From NCBI GenBank assembly GCA_037447655.1, contig JBBHKE010001966.1:64001-99746 (forward strand): a stretch of DNA of 35,746 nt, written 5' to 3'. This document shows, piece after piece, positions 21,192-31,760 of the stretch (the first letter of the stretch is position 1; every line of letters begins with the position of its first letter). The stretch comes from Zygnema cylindricum (Eukaryota; Streptophyta; Zygnematophyceae; Zygnematales; Zygnemataceae). Both the position numbers and the translations under genes were made by a program. The notes below the pieces were generated by a model, which ran no database searches, had not been told where the DNA came from, and saw only the letters and a program-made list of their open reading frames with translations.

Positions 21192-21962
21192 TATGAGTAC
21201 GGAATGCGGGGGGCAAAAGGATGTTTAACTCCAATGGAGTTTCGGCAGAAGTTAGAGGGAAAAGAGACAGAACCAGGTGTCATTGTTAGCGAGTATTTAG
21301 AATCAGGGGAGAATGATCCTATAACAATAATACCTTATAGACAGATAGTGGGAAGCTTAATATACTTCATGAATTGTACCCGTCCTGACATAGCTGCAGC
21401 AGTCGGGGTATCGAGTTGGAGTCTAGAAAATCCGAGAAAATCTGACTTTGACGCAGCAAGGAGAGTCTTAAAATATTTGGCCGGAACTAAAGACATCAAC
21501 CTCACACTAGGCGGAGGAGAAGTCAAGCTGCAAACATGGAGTGATGCAAGCTATGGCGACATGCCAAGCCGGAAATCTACCACGGGATTCGTTCTACAAG
21601 TTGGAAACGGTACTTGCTGCTGGAGCAGCAAACTTCAAAAGGTGACAGCACAGTCGACAATGGAGTCGGAATATATGGCAGCAAGCTCGGCCCTCAAAGA
21701 ACTCTTATGGGTAAAATCCATGTTACAAGAACTAGAATACATGCAACTTGGTCCACAGGTGATGTGGTGTGATAACCAGGCTGCCATTTCCATTGCTTCT
21801 AACCCGAGTCATCACTTCAAAAGCAAGCACATGGATGTACGATTACACTTTGTAAGAGAAAAAGTGTTCTCTAGAGTGATTAAATTATGTTACTTACCAG
21901 ATGCAAAAATGATTGCTGATATGCTCACTAAAGCTCTTCCTGCTCCTAAGCTGAAGTATTGA
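21192..21962 (+). CDS. pol: RNase H domain and C-terminus of Pol, in phase
   Basis: 257 codons ending in the natural terminator TGA 21960-21962. It opens with the thumb/connection region (first ATG at 21204), then PYRQIVGSLIYFMNCTRPDI, a strong copia motif. The RNase H active site follows: Asp of SDASYG at 21543, Glu of ESEY near 21669, Asp of CDNQAA at 21771, then KHMDVRLHFVRE and the closing DMLTKALP motif. RNase H degrades the RNA template during cDNA synthesis. All acidic residues expected are present. Confidence 0.93.
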   Translation, partial: YEYGMRGAKGCLTPMEFRQKLEGKETEPGVIVSEYLESGENDPITIIPYRQIVGSLIYFMNCTRPDIAAAVGVSSWSLENPRKSDFDAARRVLKYLAGTKDINLTLGGGEVKLQTWSDASYGDMPSRKSTTGFVLQVGNGTCCWSSKLQKVTAQSTMESEYMAASSALKELLWVKSMLQELEYMQLGPQVMWCDNQAAISIASNPSHHFKSKHMDVRLHFVREKVFSRVIKLCYLPDAKMIADMLTKALPAPKLKY

Positions 21963-22077
21963 AGGGAAGCAGTGGGATTAAGTGAATAGTTGAATTGCTG
22001 CACTGCTATATTGCTATGCTGCGATACTGCGCTAGTTTATCACCGCAGCTGCGCTGGTATACTGAGTCTAAAGCTTT
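21963..22077 (+). other. Noncoding tail between pol and the polypurine tract
   Basis: About 115 bp after the pol stop. Rich in CTGC, GCTATA and CGCAGCTGCG pieces that resemble the LTR repeat units, suggesting the CTGC-rich repeats spread beyond the LTR. No reading frame of note. Confidence 0.6.
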
Positions 22078-22084
22078 AGGGGAG
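22078..22084 (+). other. Polypurine tract for plus-strand priming
   Basis: AGGGGAG immediately before TGTTG of the right LTR. A purine run touching the 3' LTR is the standard plus-strand primer site in LTR elements, and it fixes the LTR start at 22085. By alignment it also supports 16984 as the left LTR start. Confidence 0.85.
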
Positions 22085-22155
22085 TGTTGTCTTTTGGAAA
22101 GCTCTCAGTCTCAGAGCAGCGCAGCAGCGCAGCAGCGCAGCAACTATACAGACAG

Positions 22156-22227
22156 CAGCGCAGCTGCTATACGGAAGAGCAGCGCAGCTGCTATACGGAA
22201 GAGCAGTGCAGCTGCTATACAGTAAAG
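22156..22227 (+). repeat. 24-bp tandem repeats in the right LTR (three copies)
   Basis: Copies at 22156-22179, 22180-22203 and 22204-22227, each with a CAGC(G/T)CAGC-like E-box core... the hexamer CAGCTG and CTATAC. One more copy than the left LTR, so repeat number changed after or during insertion. Confidence 0.85.
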
Positions 22228-22383
22228 CTGCGCAGCAGCGCAGCAGCAGAGCAGCGCAGCAACGAAGCTGCGATACAGACAGGACAAACGCAGCTGCGGT
22301 CACTTTGGATACGATCCGTACAGACAACGCAGCTGCTACTATCTTGGATATGATTTGGTGCAGGACACCGCAGCCGCGGGTGA

Positions 22384-22390
22384 TATAAAT
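22384..22390 (+). promoter_or_regulatory. TATA box in the right LTR
   Basis: TATAAAT, the same context as 17251-17257. It points into the right satellite arm, so any transcription starting here would read satellite RNA from the plus strand. Activity is unknown. Confidence 0.45.
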
Positions 22391-22416
22391 GTGATCCGGT
22401 ACGGGACAACGCAGTT

Positions 22417-22675
22417 TAATTTAGATAAGAATTCATGTTATCGCTAACTGTTTCGTTAATTTAGGTAACACTTCTTGTTATAGCTAACAGTTTGTGTATG
22501 TTAGGTAACAATTATTGTTATCGCTGACCACTTTTGTAATTTAGGTAACAATTGTTGTTATCGCTAACAATTTGTGTAGTTTAAGTTACAATTCTTGTTA
22601 TCGCTAACAATTTGTGTAGTTTCAGTTACAATTCATGTTATCGCTAACAGTTTATGTAATTTAGGTAACAATTCT
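22417..22675 (+). repeat. Block shared with 31261-31518
   Basis: From the transposon junction on, the unit order and private variants match 31261-31518: GATAAGAATTCATG, TTCGTTAATTTAGG, TAACACTTCTTGTTATAGC, GACCACTTTTG, then TGTAGTTTAAG and TGTAGTTTCAG units. The copy at 31.3 kb has extra single-base indels. The shared part begins mid-unit exactly at the transposon edge. Confidence 0.85.
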
Positions 22676-24833
22676 TGTTATCGCTAACTCTTAGGTTAAT
22701 TTAGGTAACAATTTTTGTTATGGCTAACAGTTTGTGTAATTTAGTTAACAATTATTGTTATCGCTAACTGTTTATATAATTTAGATATCAATTCTCTTTA
22801 TCGCTTACTGTTTGGTTAATTTAGGTAACAATTCTTGTTATCGCTAACCATTTGTGTAACTTAGATAACAACTGCTGTAAGCCCAAACAGTTTGTGTAAT
22901 TTAGATAACGATTCCTGTAATCACTAAGAGTTTGGTTAATTTAGGTAACAATTCTTGTTATCACTAACTGTTTGTGTAATTTAGGTTACAAATCTTGTTA
23001 TCGCTAACAGTTTGTGTAAGTTAGGTAACAATTCCTGTAAGAGCAAATAGTTTGTGTAATTTAGGTAACAATTCTTGTTATCGCTAACTGTTTGTGTAAT
23101 TTAGGTAACAATTCTTGGTATCGCTAATAGTTGGTGTATGTTCGGTAACAATTATTGTTATCGCTGACCGCTTTTGTAATTTAGGTAATAATTGTTGTTA
23201 TCGCTAACAATTTGTGTAGTTTAAGTTACAATTATTGTTATCGCTAGCAATTTGTGTAGTTTCAGTTACAATTGTTGATATCGCTAATAGTTTGTGTAAG
23301 TTAGGTAACAATTCTTGTTATCGCTTACTGTTTGTGTAATTTAGGTATTAATTTTTGTTATCGCTAACTGTTTCTGTAATTTAGGTAAGAATTCTTGTTA
23401 TCGCTAAATGTTGGTTAATTTAGGTAACAATTCTTGTTATCGCTAACTGATTGTGTAATTTAGGTAATAATTCTTGTTATCCCTAATAGTTTGTGTAATG
23501 TAGGTAACACTTCTTGTTATCGCTAACCGTTTGTGTAATTTAGAAAACAATTCCTGTTATCGCTAATTGTTTGGTTAATTTAGGTAACAATTATTATTAT
23601 CGCTAACAGATTGTGTAATTTAGTTAACAAATCTTGTTATCGCTAATAGTTTGTGTAAGTTAGGTAACAATTGCTGTTATAGCAAATAGTTTGTGTAATT
23701 TAGATAACAATTTATGTTATCGCTAACTATTTGATTAATTTAGGTAACAATTCGTGTTATCGCTAACTGTTTGTGTAATTTAGGTAACAAATCTTGTTAT
23801 CCCTAACAGTTTGTGTAATTTATGTAAGAATTCCTGTAAGCGCAAACAATTTGTGTAATTTAGGAAACAATTCTTGTTATCGCTAACAGTTTGTGTAATT
23901 TAGGTAACAATTCTTAATATCGCTAACTGTTTGTGTAATTTAGGTAACAATTCTTGTTATCGCTAAATGTTTGGTTAATTTAGGTAACAAGTCTTGTTAT
24001 CGCTAACAGTTTTTGTAATTTAGGTAACAATTCTTGTTATCGCTAACAGTTTGTGTAACTTAGATAACAATTCTTGTTATCGCTAAGCGTCTGTGTAATT
24101 TAGGAAAAAAAAATTGTTATCGCTAGTTGTTTGTGTAATTTAGGTGAAAATTCTTGATATTGCTAACCGTTTGTGTAACTTAAATAACAACTGCTGTAAG
24201 CCCAAACAGTTTGTGTAATTTAGATAACAATTCCTGTTATCACTAACTGTTTGGTTAATTTTGATAATAATTTTTGTTATCGCTAACAGTTTGTGTAAGT
24301 TAGGTAACAATTACTGTAAGAGCAAATAGTTTGTGTAATTTAGATAACAATTCATGTTATCGCTAACTTTTTGGTTAATTTAGGAAACAATTCTTGTTAT
24401 CGCTAACTATTTGTGTAATTTAGGTAACAAATCTTGTTTTCGCTAACAGTTTGTGTAAATTAGGTAACAATTCCTGTAAGCGCAAATAGTTTGAGTAATT
24501 TAGATAACAATTCCTGTTATCGCTAACTGTTTGGTTAATTTAGGTAAAAATTCTTGTTATCTCTAACAGTTTGAGTAATATAGGTAACAATTTTTGTTAT
24601 CGTTAACAGTTTTTTGTAATTTAGGTAACAATTGTTGTTATGGCTAACTGTTTGGTTAATTTAGGTAACAATTGTTGTTTGGCTAACAATTTGTGTAGTT
24701 TAAGTTACAATTCTGGTTATCGCTAATAATTTATGTAATTTAGGTAACAATTCTTGTTATAGCTAACAGTTTGTGTAACTTAGATTACAATTTTTGTAAG
24801 CGCAAACAGTTTGAGTAATTAAGATAACAATTC

Positions 24834-24849
24834 TTGTTATCGTTAACAA
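24834..24849 (+). repeat. Truncated 16-bp satellite unit
   Basis: Successive TTGTTAT motifs start at 24834 and 24850, only 16 bp apart instead of 40. A 24-bp deletion has joined a GTTAACAATT unit to TTGTTATCGCTAACC. It marks a junction between two variant blocks. Confidence 0.8.
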
Positions 24850-25936
24850 TTGTTATCGCTAACCGTTTTTGAAATTTGGGTAACCTTTCTTGTTACTGCT
24901 CACAATTTGTGTAGTTTAAGTTACAATTCTTGTTATCGCTAACAATTTGTGTAGTTTAGGTAATAGTTCTTGTTATCGCTAACAGTTTATGTAATTTAGG
25001 TAACAATTTTTGTTATGGCTAACTGTTTGGTTAACTTAGGTAACAATTCTTGTTATCGCTAACCGTTTGTGTAATTGAGGAAACAATTCTTGTTATCGCT
25101 AACTGTTTGTGTAATTTAGGTAACAATTTTTGTTATCTCTAACAGTTTGTGTAATTTAGGTCACAATTCTTGTTATCGCTAGCTGTTTGTGTAATTTAGG
25201 TGAAAATTCTTGTTATCGCTAACAATTTGTGTAAGTTAGGTAACAATTCTCGTTATTGCTAAAAGTTTATGTAATTTAGGTAACAATTTTTGTTATCGCT
25301 AACTGTTTGGGTAACTTAGGTAACAATTCTTGTTATCGCTAACAATTTGTGTAATTTAGGTAACAATTATTGTTATCGCTAACAGTTTATGTAATTTAGG
25401 TAACAATTTTTGTTATCGCTAACTGTTTGGGTAACTTAGGTAACAATTCATGTTATCGCTAACAATTTGTGTAAGTTAAGTAACAATTCTTGTTATCGCT
25501 AATCGTTTCTGTAATTTAGGAAACAATTCTTGTAATCTATAACTGTTTGTGTAATTTAGGTAACAATTCTTGTTATCGGTAACAGTTTGTGTAATTTAGG
25601 TAACAATTCTTGTTATCCCTAACTGTTTGGTTAATTTAGGTAACAATTCTTGTTATCGCTAACTTTGTGTGTAATTTAGGTAACAATTCTTGTTATCGCT
25701 AATAGTTTGTGTAATGTAGGTAACAATTTTTGTTATCGCTAACCGTTTGTGTAATTTAGATAACAATTTTTATTATCGCTAACAGTTTGTGTAATTTAGG
25801 TAACAATTCTTGTTATCGCTAACTGTTTGGTTAATTTAGGTAAAAGTCTTGTTATCGCTAACAGTTTTTGTAATTTAGGTAACAATTCTTGTTGTCGCTA
25901 ACAGTTTGTGTAACTTAGGTAACAATTCTTGTTATC

Positions 25937-26700
25937 GCTAACCGTTTGTGTAATTTAGGAAACAATTTTTGTTATCGCTAGTTGTTTGTGTTATTTAGGT
26001 GAAAATTCTTGATATCGCTAACCGTTTGTGTCACTTACATAACAACTGCTGTAAGCCCAAACAGTTTGTGTAATTTTTGTAACAATTCCTGTTATCGCTA
26101 ACTGTTTGGTTAATTTAGGTAACAATTCTTCTTATCGCTAACAGTTTGTGTAAGTTAGGTAACAATTTTTGTAAGAGCAAATAGTTTGTGTAATTTAGGA
26201 AACAATTCTTGTTATCGCTAACAGTTTGTGTAATTTAGGTAACAATTCTTATTATCGCTAAGAGTTTGTGTAATTTAGGAAACAATTCTCGTTATCGCTA
26301 ATAGTTTGGTTAATTTAGGTAACAATTCGTGTTATCGCTAACTGTTTGTGTAATTTAGGTAACAAATCTTGTTATCGCTAACAGTTTGTGTAATTTATGT
26401 AAGAATTCCTGTAAGCGCAAACAGTTTGTGTAATTTAGGAAACAATTCTTGTTATCGCTAACAGTTTGTGTAATTTAGGTAACAATTCTTATTATCGCTA
26501 ATAGATTTTTGTAATTTAGGTAACAATTCTTGTTATCGCTAACAGTTTGTGTATCTTAGGTAACAATTTTTGTTATCGCTAACCGTTTGTGTAATTTAGG
26601 AAACAATTTTTGTTATCGCTAGTTGTTTGTGTAATTTAGGTGAAAATTCTTGATATCGCTAACCGTTTGTGTAACTTACATAACAACTGCTGTAAGCCCA
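25937..26700 (+). repeat. 640-bp-offset higher-order repeat (16 units)
   Basis: The series CGCTAGTTGTTTG, GGTGAAAATTCTTGATATCG, TTACATAACAACTGC and TAAGCCCAAAC appears with GAAAATTC at 26001 and 26642, a 641-bp spacing. Related copies start at 24146 and 28843; the last spacing is 2201 bp, close to 55 units. Confidence 0.75.
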
Positions 26701-27000
26701 AACAATTTGTGTAATTAAAAAACAATTCATGTTATCGCTAACTCTTTGGTTAATTTAGGTAACAATTCTTGTTATCGCTAACTGCTTCTGTAATTTAGGT
26801 AACAATTCTTGTAATTGCTAACAGTTTGTGAATGTTAGGTAACAATTATTGTTATCGCTGACCGCTTTTGTAATTTAGGAAAGAATTGTTGTTATCGCTA
26901 GCAATTTTTGTAGTTTAAGTTAGAATTCTTGTTATTGCTAACAATTTGTGTAGTTTCAGTTACAATTCATGTTATCGCTAACAGTTTATATAGTTTAGGT
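26577..27000 (+). repeat. Block shared with 28779-29330, with a three-unit gap
   Basis: Unit order matches 28779-29330 including the rare CTAACTGCTTCTGTAAT and GGAAAGAATTGTTG units. The copy here lacks about three units present at 28921-29040; the joint shows as TGTAATTAAAAAACAATTC near 26711, a short A-run that marks the deletion junction. Confidence 0.72.
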
Positions 27001-30000
27001 CACAATTCTTGTTATCGCTAACAGTTTCTATAAGTTAGGTAACAAATCTTGTTATCGCTAATCGTTTGTGTAATTTAGGTCACAATTTTTGTTATCGCTA
27101 GTTCTTAGGTTAATTTAGGTAATAATTATTGTTATGGCTAACTGTTTGTGTAATTTAGTTAACAATTATTCTTATCGCTAACTGTTTATATAATTTAGAT
27201 ATCAATTCTTTTTATCCCTAACTGTTTGGTTAATTTAGGTAACAATTCTTGTTATCGTTAACCGATTGTGTAACTTAGATAACAATTGCTATAAGCCCAA
27301 ACAATTTGTGTAATTTAGATAACGATTCTTGTTATCGCTAACTGTTTGGTTAATTTAGGTAACAATTCTTGATATCGCTAACTGTTTGTGTAATTTAGGT
27401 AACAATTATGTTTATCGCTAACAGTTTGTGTATCTTAGGTAAGAATTATTGTTATTGCTGACCGCTTTTGTAATTTAGGTAACAATTGTTGTTATCGCTA
27501 ACAATTTGTGTAGTTTAAGTTTTATTTCTTGTTATCGCTAACAATTTGTGTAGTTTCATTTACAATTCTTGTTATCGCTAACAGTTTATGTAATTTAGGT
27601 AACAATTCTTGTTATCGCTAACTGTTTGTGTAATTTAGGTATTAATGCTTGTTATCGCTAACTGTTTGTGTAATTTAGGTAAAAATTATTGTTATCGCTA
27701 ACAGTTTCTGTAAGTTAGGTAACAATTCTTGTTATCGCTAACTGTTTGGTTAATTTAGGTAACAATTCTTGTTATCGCTAAATGTTTGTGTAATTTAGGT
27801 AACAATTCTTGTTATCGCTAATAGTTTGTGTAATATAGGTAACAATTCTTGTTATCGCTAACCGTTTTTGAAATTTGGGTAACCTTTCTTGTTACCGCTA
27901 ACAATTTCTGTAGTTTAAGTTACAATTCTTGTTATCGCTAACAATTTGTGTAGTTTAAGTTACAATTCTTATTATCGCTAACAGTTTGTGTATTTTATAT
28001 AACAATTCTTGTTATCGTTTAATGTTTGGTTAACTTAGGTGGTAATTCTTGTTATCGCTAACAGTTTGTGTAATTTAGGAAACAATTCTTGTTATCGCTA
28101 ACAGTTTGTGTAATTTAGGTAAGAATTTTTTGTTATCACTAATAGTTTTTGTAATTTAGGTAACAATTCTTGTTATCGCTAACTGTTTGTGTTATTTAGG
28201 TCTTAATTTTTGTTATCGCTAACTGTTTCTGTAATTTAGGTAACAATTCTTGTTATTGCTAACTGTTTGGTTGACTTAGGTAACAATTCTTGTTATCGCT
28301 AACCGTTTGTGTAATTTAGTAAACAATTTTTGTTATCGCTAACATTTTTTGTAATTTAGGTAACAGTTCTTGTTATCACTAACAGTTTGTGTAATTTAGG
28401 TTAGAATTTCTTGTTATCACTAACAGTTTTTGTAATTTAGGTAACAATTCTTGTTATCGCTAACAGTTTGTGTAATTTAGGTCACAATTGTTGTTATCGC
28501 TAACAATTTGTTTAGTTTAAGTTAAAATTCTTGTTATCGCTAACAATTTGTGAAGTTTAAGTTAGAATTCTTGTTATCACTAACTGTTTATGTAATTTAG
28601 GTAACAATTCTGTTTATCGCTAACTGTTTCGTTAACTTAGGTAACAATACTTGTTATCGCTAACAGTTTGTGTAATTTAGGTAAAAATTCTCGTTATCGC
28701 TAACTGTTTGGTTAATTTAGGTAACAACTCTTGTTATCGCTAACAGTTTTTGTAATTTAGGTAACAATTCTTGTTATCGCTAACCGTTTGTGTAATTTAG
28801 GAAACAATTTTTGTTATCCCTAGTTGTTTGTGTAATTTAGGTGAAAATTCTTGATATCGCTAACCGTTTGTGTAACTTACATAACAACTGCTCTAAGCCC
28901 AAACAATTTGTGTAATTTAGGTAACAATTCTTGTTATCGCTAACTGTTTGTGTAATTTAGGTAACAAATCTTGTTATCGCTAACAGTTTGTGTAAGTTAG
29001 GTAAAAATTCCTGTAAGAGCAAATAGTTTGTGTAATTTAGATAACAATTCATGTTATCGCTAACTCTTTGGTTAATTTAGGTAACAATTCTTGTTATCGC
29101 TAACTGCTTCTGTAATTTAGGTAACAATTCCTGTAATCGCTAACAGTTTGTGTATGTTAGGTAACTATTATTGTTATCGCTGACCGTTTTTGTAATTTAG
29201 GAAAGAATTGTTGTTATCGCTAACAATTTGTGTAGTTTAAGTTACAATTCTTGTTATTGCTAACAATTTGTGTAGTTTCAGTTACAATTCATGTTATCGC
29301 TAACAATTTATATAATTTAGGTCACAATTCTTGTTATCGCTAACTGTTTGTGTAATTTAGGTATTAATTCTTGTTATCGCTAACTCTTTGTGTAATTTAG
29401 GTAAAAATTCTTGTTATCGCTAACAGTTTCTATAAGTTAGGTAACAAATCTTGTTATTGTTAATCGTTTGTGTAATTTAGGTCACAATTCTTGTTATCGC
29501 TAACCGTTTGTGTAATTTAGTAAACAATTATTGTTATCGCTAACAGTTTTAGTAATTTAAGTATTAATTCTTGTTATCGCTAACAGTTTGTGTAATTTAA
29601 GTTACAATTCTTGTGATCGCTAACAATTTGTGTAGTTTAAGTTACAATTCTTGTTATCGCTAACTGTTTGTGAAATTTAGGTAAAAATTATTGTTATCGC
29701 TAACTGTTTGTATAATTTAGGTAACAATTCTTGTTATCGCTAATAGTTTTTGTAATTTAGGTAACAATTCTTGTTATCGTTAACAGTTTGTGTAATTTAG
29801 GTCACAATTTTTTGTTATCGTTAACTGTTTGTGTAATTAGGTAGCAATTTTTGTTATCGCTAACAGTTTGTGTAATTTAGGTCAAAATTTCTTGTTATCA
29901 CTAACTGTTTTTGTAATTTAGGTAACAATTCTTGTTATCGCTAAAAGTTTGTGTAATTTAGGTCTTAATTCTTGTTATCGCTAACAATTTGTGTAGTTTA

Positions 30001-30550
30001 AGTTACAATTCTTGTTATCACTAACTGTTTCTGAAATTTGGTAACAATCTTGTTATTGCTAACTGTTTGGTTAACTTAGGTTACAATTCTTGTTAATCGC
30101 TAACCATTTGTGTAATTTAGTAAACAATTCTGTTATCGCTAACAGTTTTCGTAATTTAGGTATTAATTCTTGTTATCGCTAACAGTTTGTGTAATTTAGG
30201 TCATAATTCTTGTTATTGCTAACAATTTGTGTAGTTTAAGTTACACTTCTTGTTATCGCTAACAATTTGTGTAGTTTAAGTTATAATTCTTGTTATCGCT
30301 AACTTTTTGTGTAATTTTAGGTTATTATTCTTGTTATTGCTAACTGTTTAGTTAACTTAGGTAACAATTCTTGTTATCGCTAACCGTTTGTTTTAATTTA
30401 GTAAACAATTCTTGTTATCGTCAACAGTATTTTGTAATTTAGGTAACAATCTTGTTATCGCTAAACAGATTGTGTAATTTAGGTGAGAATTTCATGTTAT
30501 CACTAACAATTTATTGTAATTTAGGTAACAATTCTTGTTATTGCTAACAA

Positions 30551-30613
30551 AAGCGTTCCCTTCATTGGGGACCGCTATGGAAAAAGATGTCTTTTCGCCG
30601 GCCTGAATCTATG
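30551..30613. other. 63-bp non-satellite insertion with hairpins
   Basis: Satellite stops after GCTAACAA (30543-30550) and resumes with TTTGTATAATTTAGG at 30614, exactly where the unit would have continued, so nothing was lost and no target duplication is evident. The insert is about 49% G+C against 30% in the satellite. It holds GCGTTCCC facing GGGGACCGC (7 of 8 pairs with a short loop) and AAAAGA-TG-TCTTTT (6-bp perfect stem). Too short for a gene. Source unknown: a transposon fragment or end-joining filler. Confidence 0.85.
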
Positions 30614-30999
30614 TTTGTATAATTTAGGTCACAATTCTTGTTATCTCTAACATTTGTGTAGTTTAAGTTAAAATTCTTGTGATCGCTAACAATTTGTGTA
30701 GTTTAAGTTATAATTCTTGTTATCGCTAACAGTTTATGTAATTTTGGTAAAAATTCTTGTTATCGCTAACTGTTTGGTTAATTTAAGTAACAATATTTGT
30801 TATCGCTAACTGTTTGTGTAATTTAGGTAACAATTCTTGTTATCGCTAATAGTTTGTGTAATGTAGGTAACAATTCTTGTTATCGCTAACCATTTTTGTA
30901 ATTTAGATAACAATTCCTGTTATCGCTAAACTGTTTGGTTAATTTAGGTAACAATTCTTGTTATCGCTAACAGTTTGTGTAAGTTAGGTAACAATTCTT

Positions 31000-31760
31000 G
31001 CTATCCGCTAACTTTTATGTTAATTTAGGTAACAATCCTTGTTATCCCTAAATGTTTGTGTAATTTAGGTAACAATTATTGTTATCGCTAATAGTTTGTG
31101 TAATGTAGGTAACAATTCATGTTATCACTAACTGTTTGGTTAATTTAGGTAAGAATTCTTGTGATCGCTAACTGTTTGTGTAATTTAGGTAACAAATCTT
31201 GTTATCGCTAATAGTTTGTGTAAGTTAGGTAACAATTCCTGTAATAGCAAATAGTTTGTGTAATTTAGATAAGAATTCATGTTATCGCTAACTGTTTCGT
31301 TAATTTAGGGTAACACTTCTTGTTATAGCTAACAGTTTGTATATGTTAGGTAACAATTATTGTTATCGCTGACCACTTTTGTAATTTAGGTAACAATTGT
31401 TGTATCGCTAACAATTTGTGTAGTTTAAGTTACAATTCTTGTTATCGCTAACAATTTGTGTAGTTTCAGTTACAATTCATGTTATCGCTAACAGTTTATG
31501 TAATTTAGGTAACAACTGTTGTTATCGTTAACTATTTGTGTAATTTAGGTATTAATTCTTGTTATCGCTAACTTTTTGTGTAATTTAGGTAAAAATTCTT
31601 GTAATCGCTAACAGATTGTGTGTGTTAGGTAACAATTCTTGCTATCGCTAACTTTTATGTTAATTTAGGTAACAATCCTTGTTATCCCTAAATGTTTGTG
31701 TAATTTAGGTAACAATTATTGTTATCGCTAATAGTTTGTGTAATGTAGGTAACAATTCTT
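31000..31760 (+). repeat. Repeat pair at 640-bp offset (16 units)
   Basis: The units containing ACTTTTATGTTAATTTAGG, AACAATCCTTGTTATCCC and the AATGTAGG unit occur at about 31000-31115 and again at 31640-31755; ACTTTTATGT starts at 31011 and 31651. The first copy has an inserted C (CTATCCGCTAAC). Confidence 0.78.

Larger units (their letters stand above)
17763..21962 (+). pseudogene. gag-pol: Copia gag-pol polyprotein, single frame with four premature stops
   Basis: One frame of 1400 codons from ATG at 17763 to TGA at 21960-21962, the usual size for a Ty1/copia polyprotein. It would encode Gag, protease, integrase, reverse transcriptase and RNase H for assembly of virus-like particles, cDNA synthesis and integration. 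Internal stops: TGA 18276-18278, TAA 19761-19763, TGA 20358-20360, TAA 21189-21191. All five open segments are in phase (start offsets are multiples of three) and I found no frameshift. Conserved homology continues directly across each stop, so these are point nonsense changes. Both TGA codons could come from CGA by C-to-T change, which is inference. The product cannot be made whole, so the copy is presumably dead, though it might be mobilised in trans. Confidence 0.95.
16984..22413 (+). mobile_element. Ty1/copia-type LTR retrotransposon, inactivated
   Basis: A 5.4-kb insertion with clearly different base composition, bounded by related LTR copies in direct orientation. Inside are a leader, a gag-pol frame with zinc knuckle, protease, integrase, reverse transcriptase and RNase H in the Ty1/copia order (integrase before reverse transcriptase), and a polypurine tract next to the right LTR. 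Four in-frame stops make it non-autonomous. No target-site duplication is visible: TGGCT precedes the left LTR and GTTTA follows the right copy. The 3' end is probably truncated. Lineage within the superfamily cannot be fixed by eye. Confidence 0.96.
22085..22413 (+). repeat. Right (3') LTR copy, apparently truncated
   Basis: 329 bp aligning to 16984-17280. By eye about 12 substitutions over the shared 297 bp, plus one extra 24-bp repeat copy and about 9 extra bases in the GCGCAGCA run. The TATA box is at 22384-22390. Similarity stops at GCAG (22411-22414), where satellite begins; CAG is also a satellite motif, so the exact break is ambiguous by about 3 bp. Everything corresponding to R-U5 seems to be missing, so the copy most likely represents only U3. 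Confidence 0.82.

Noticed and set aside
16979-22418. Five-base target-site duplication
   Set aside because: TGGCT on the left and GTTTA on the right do not match.
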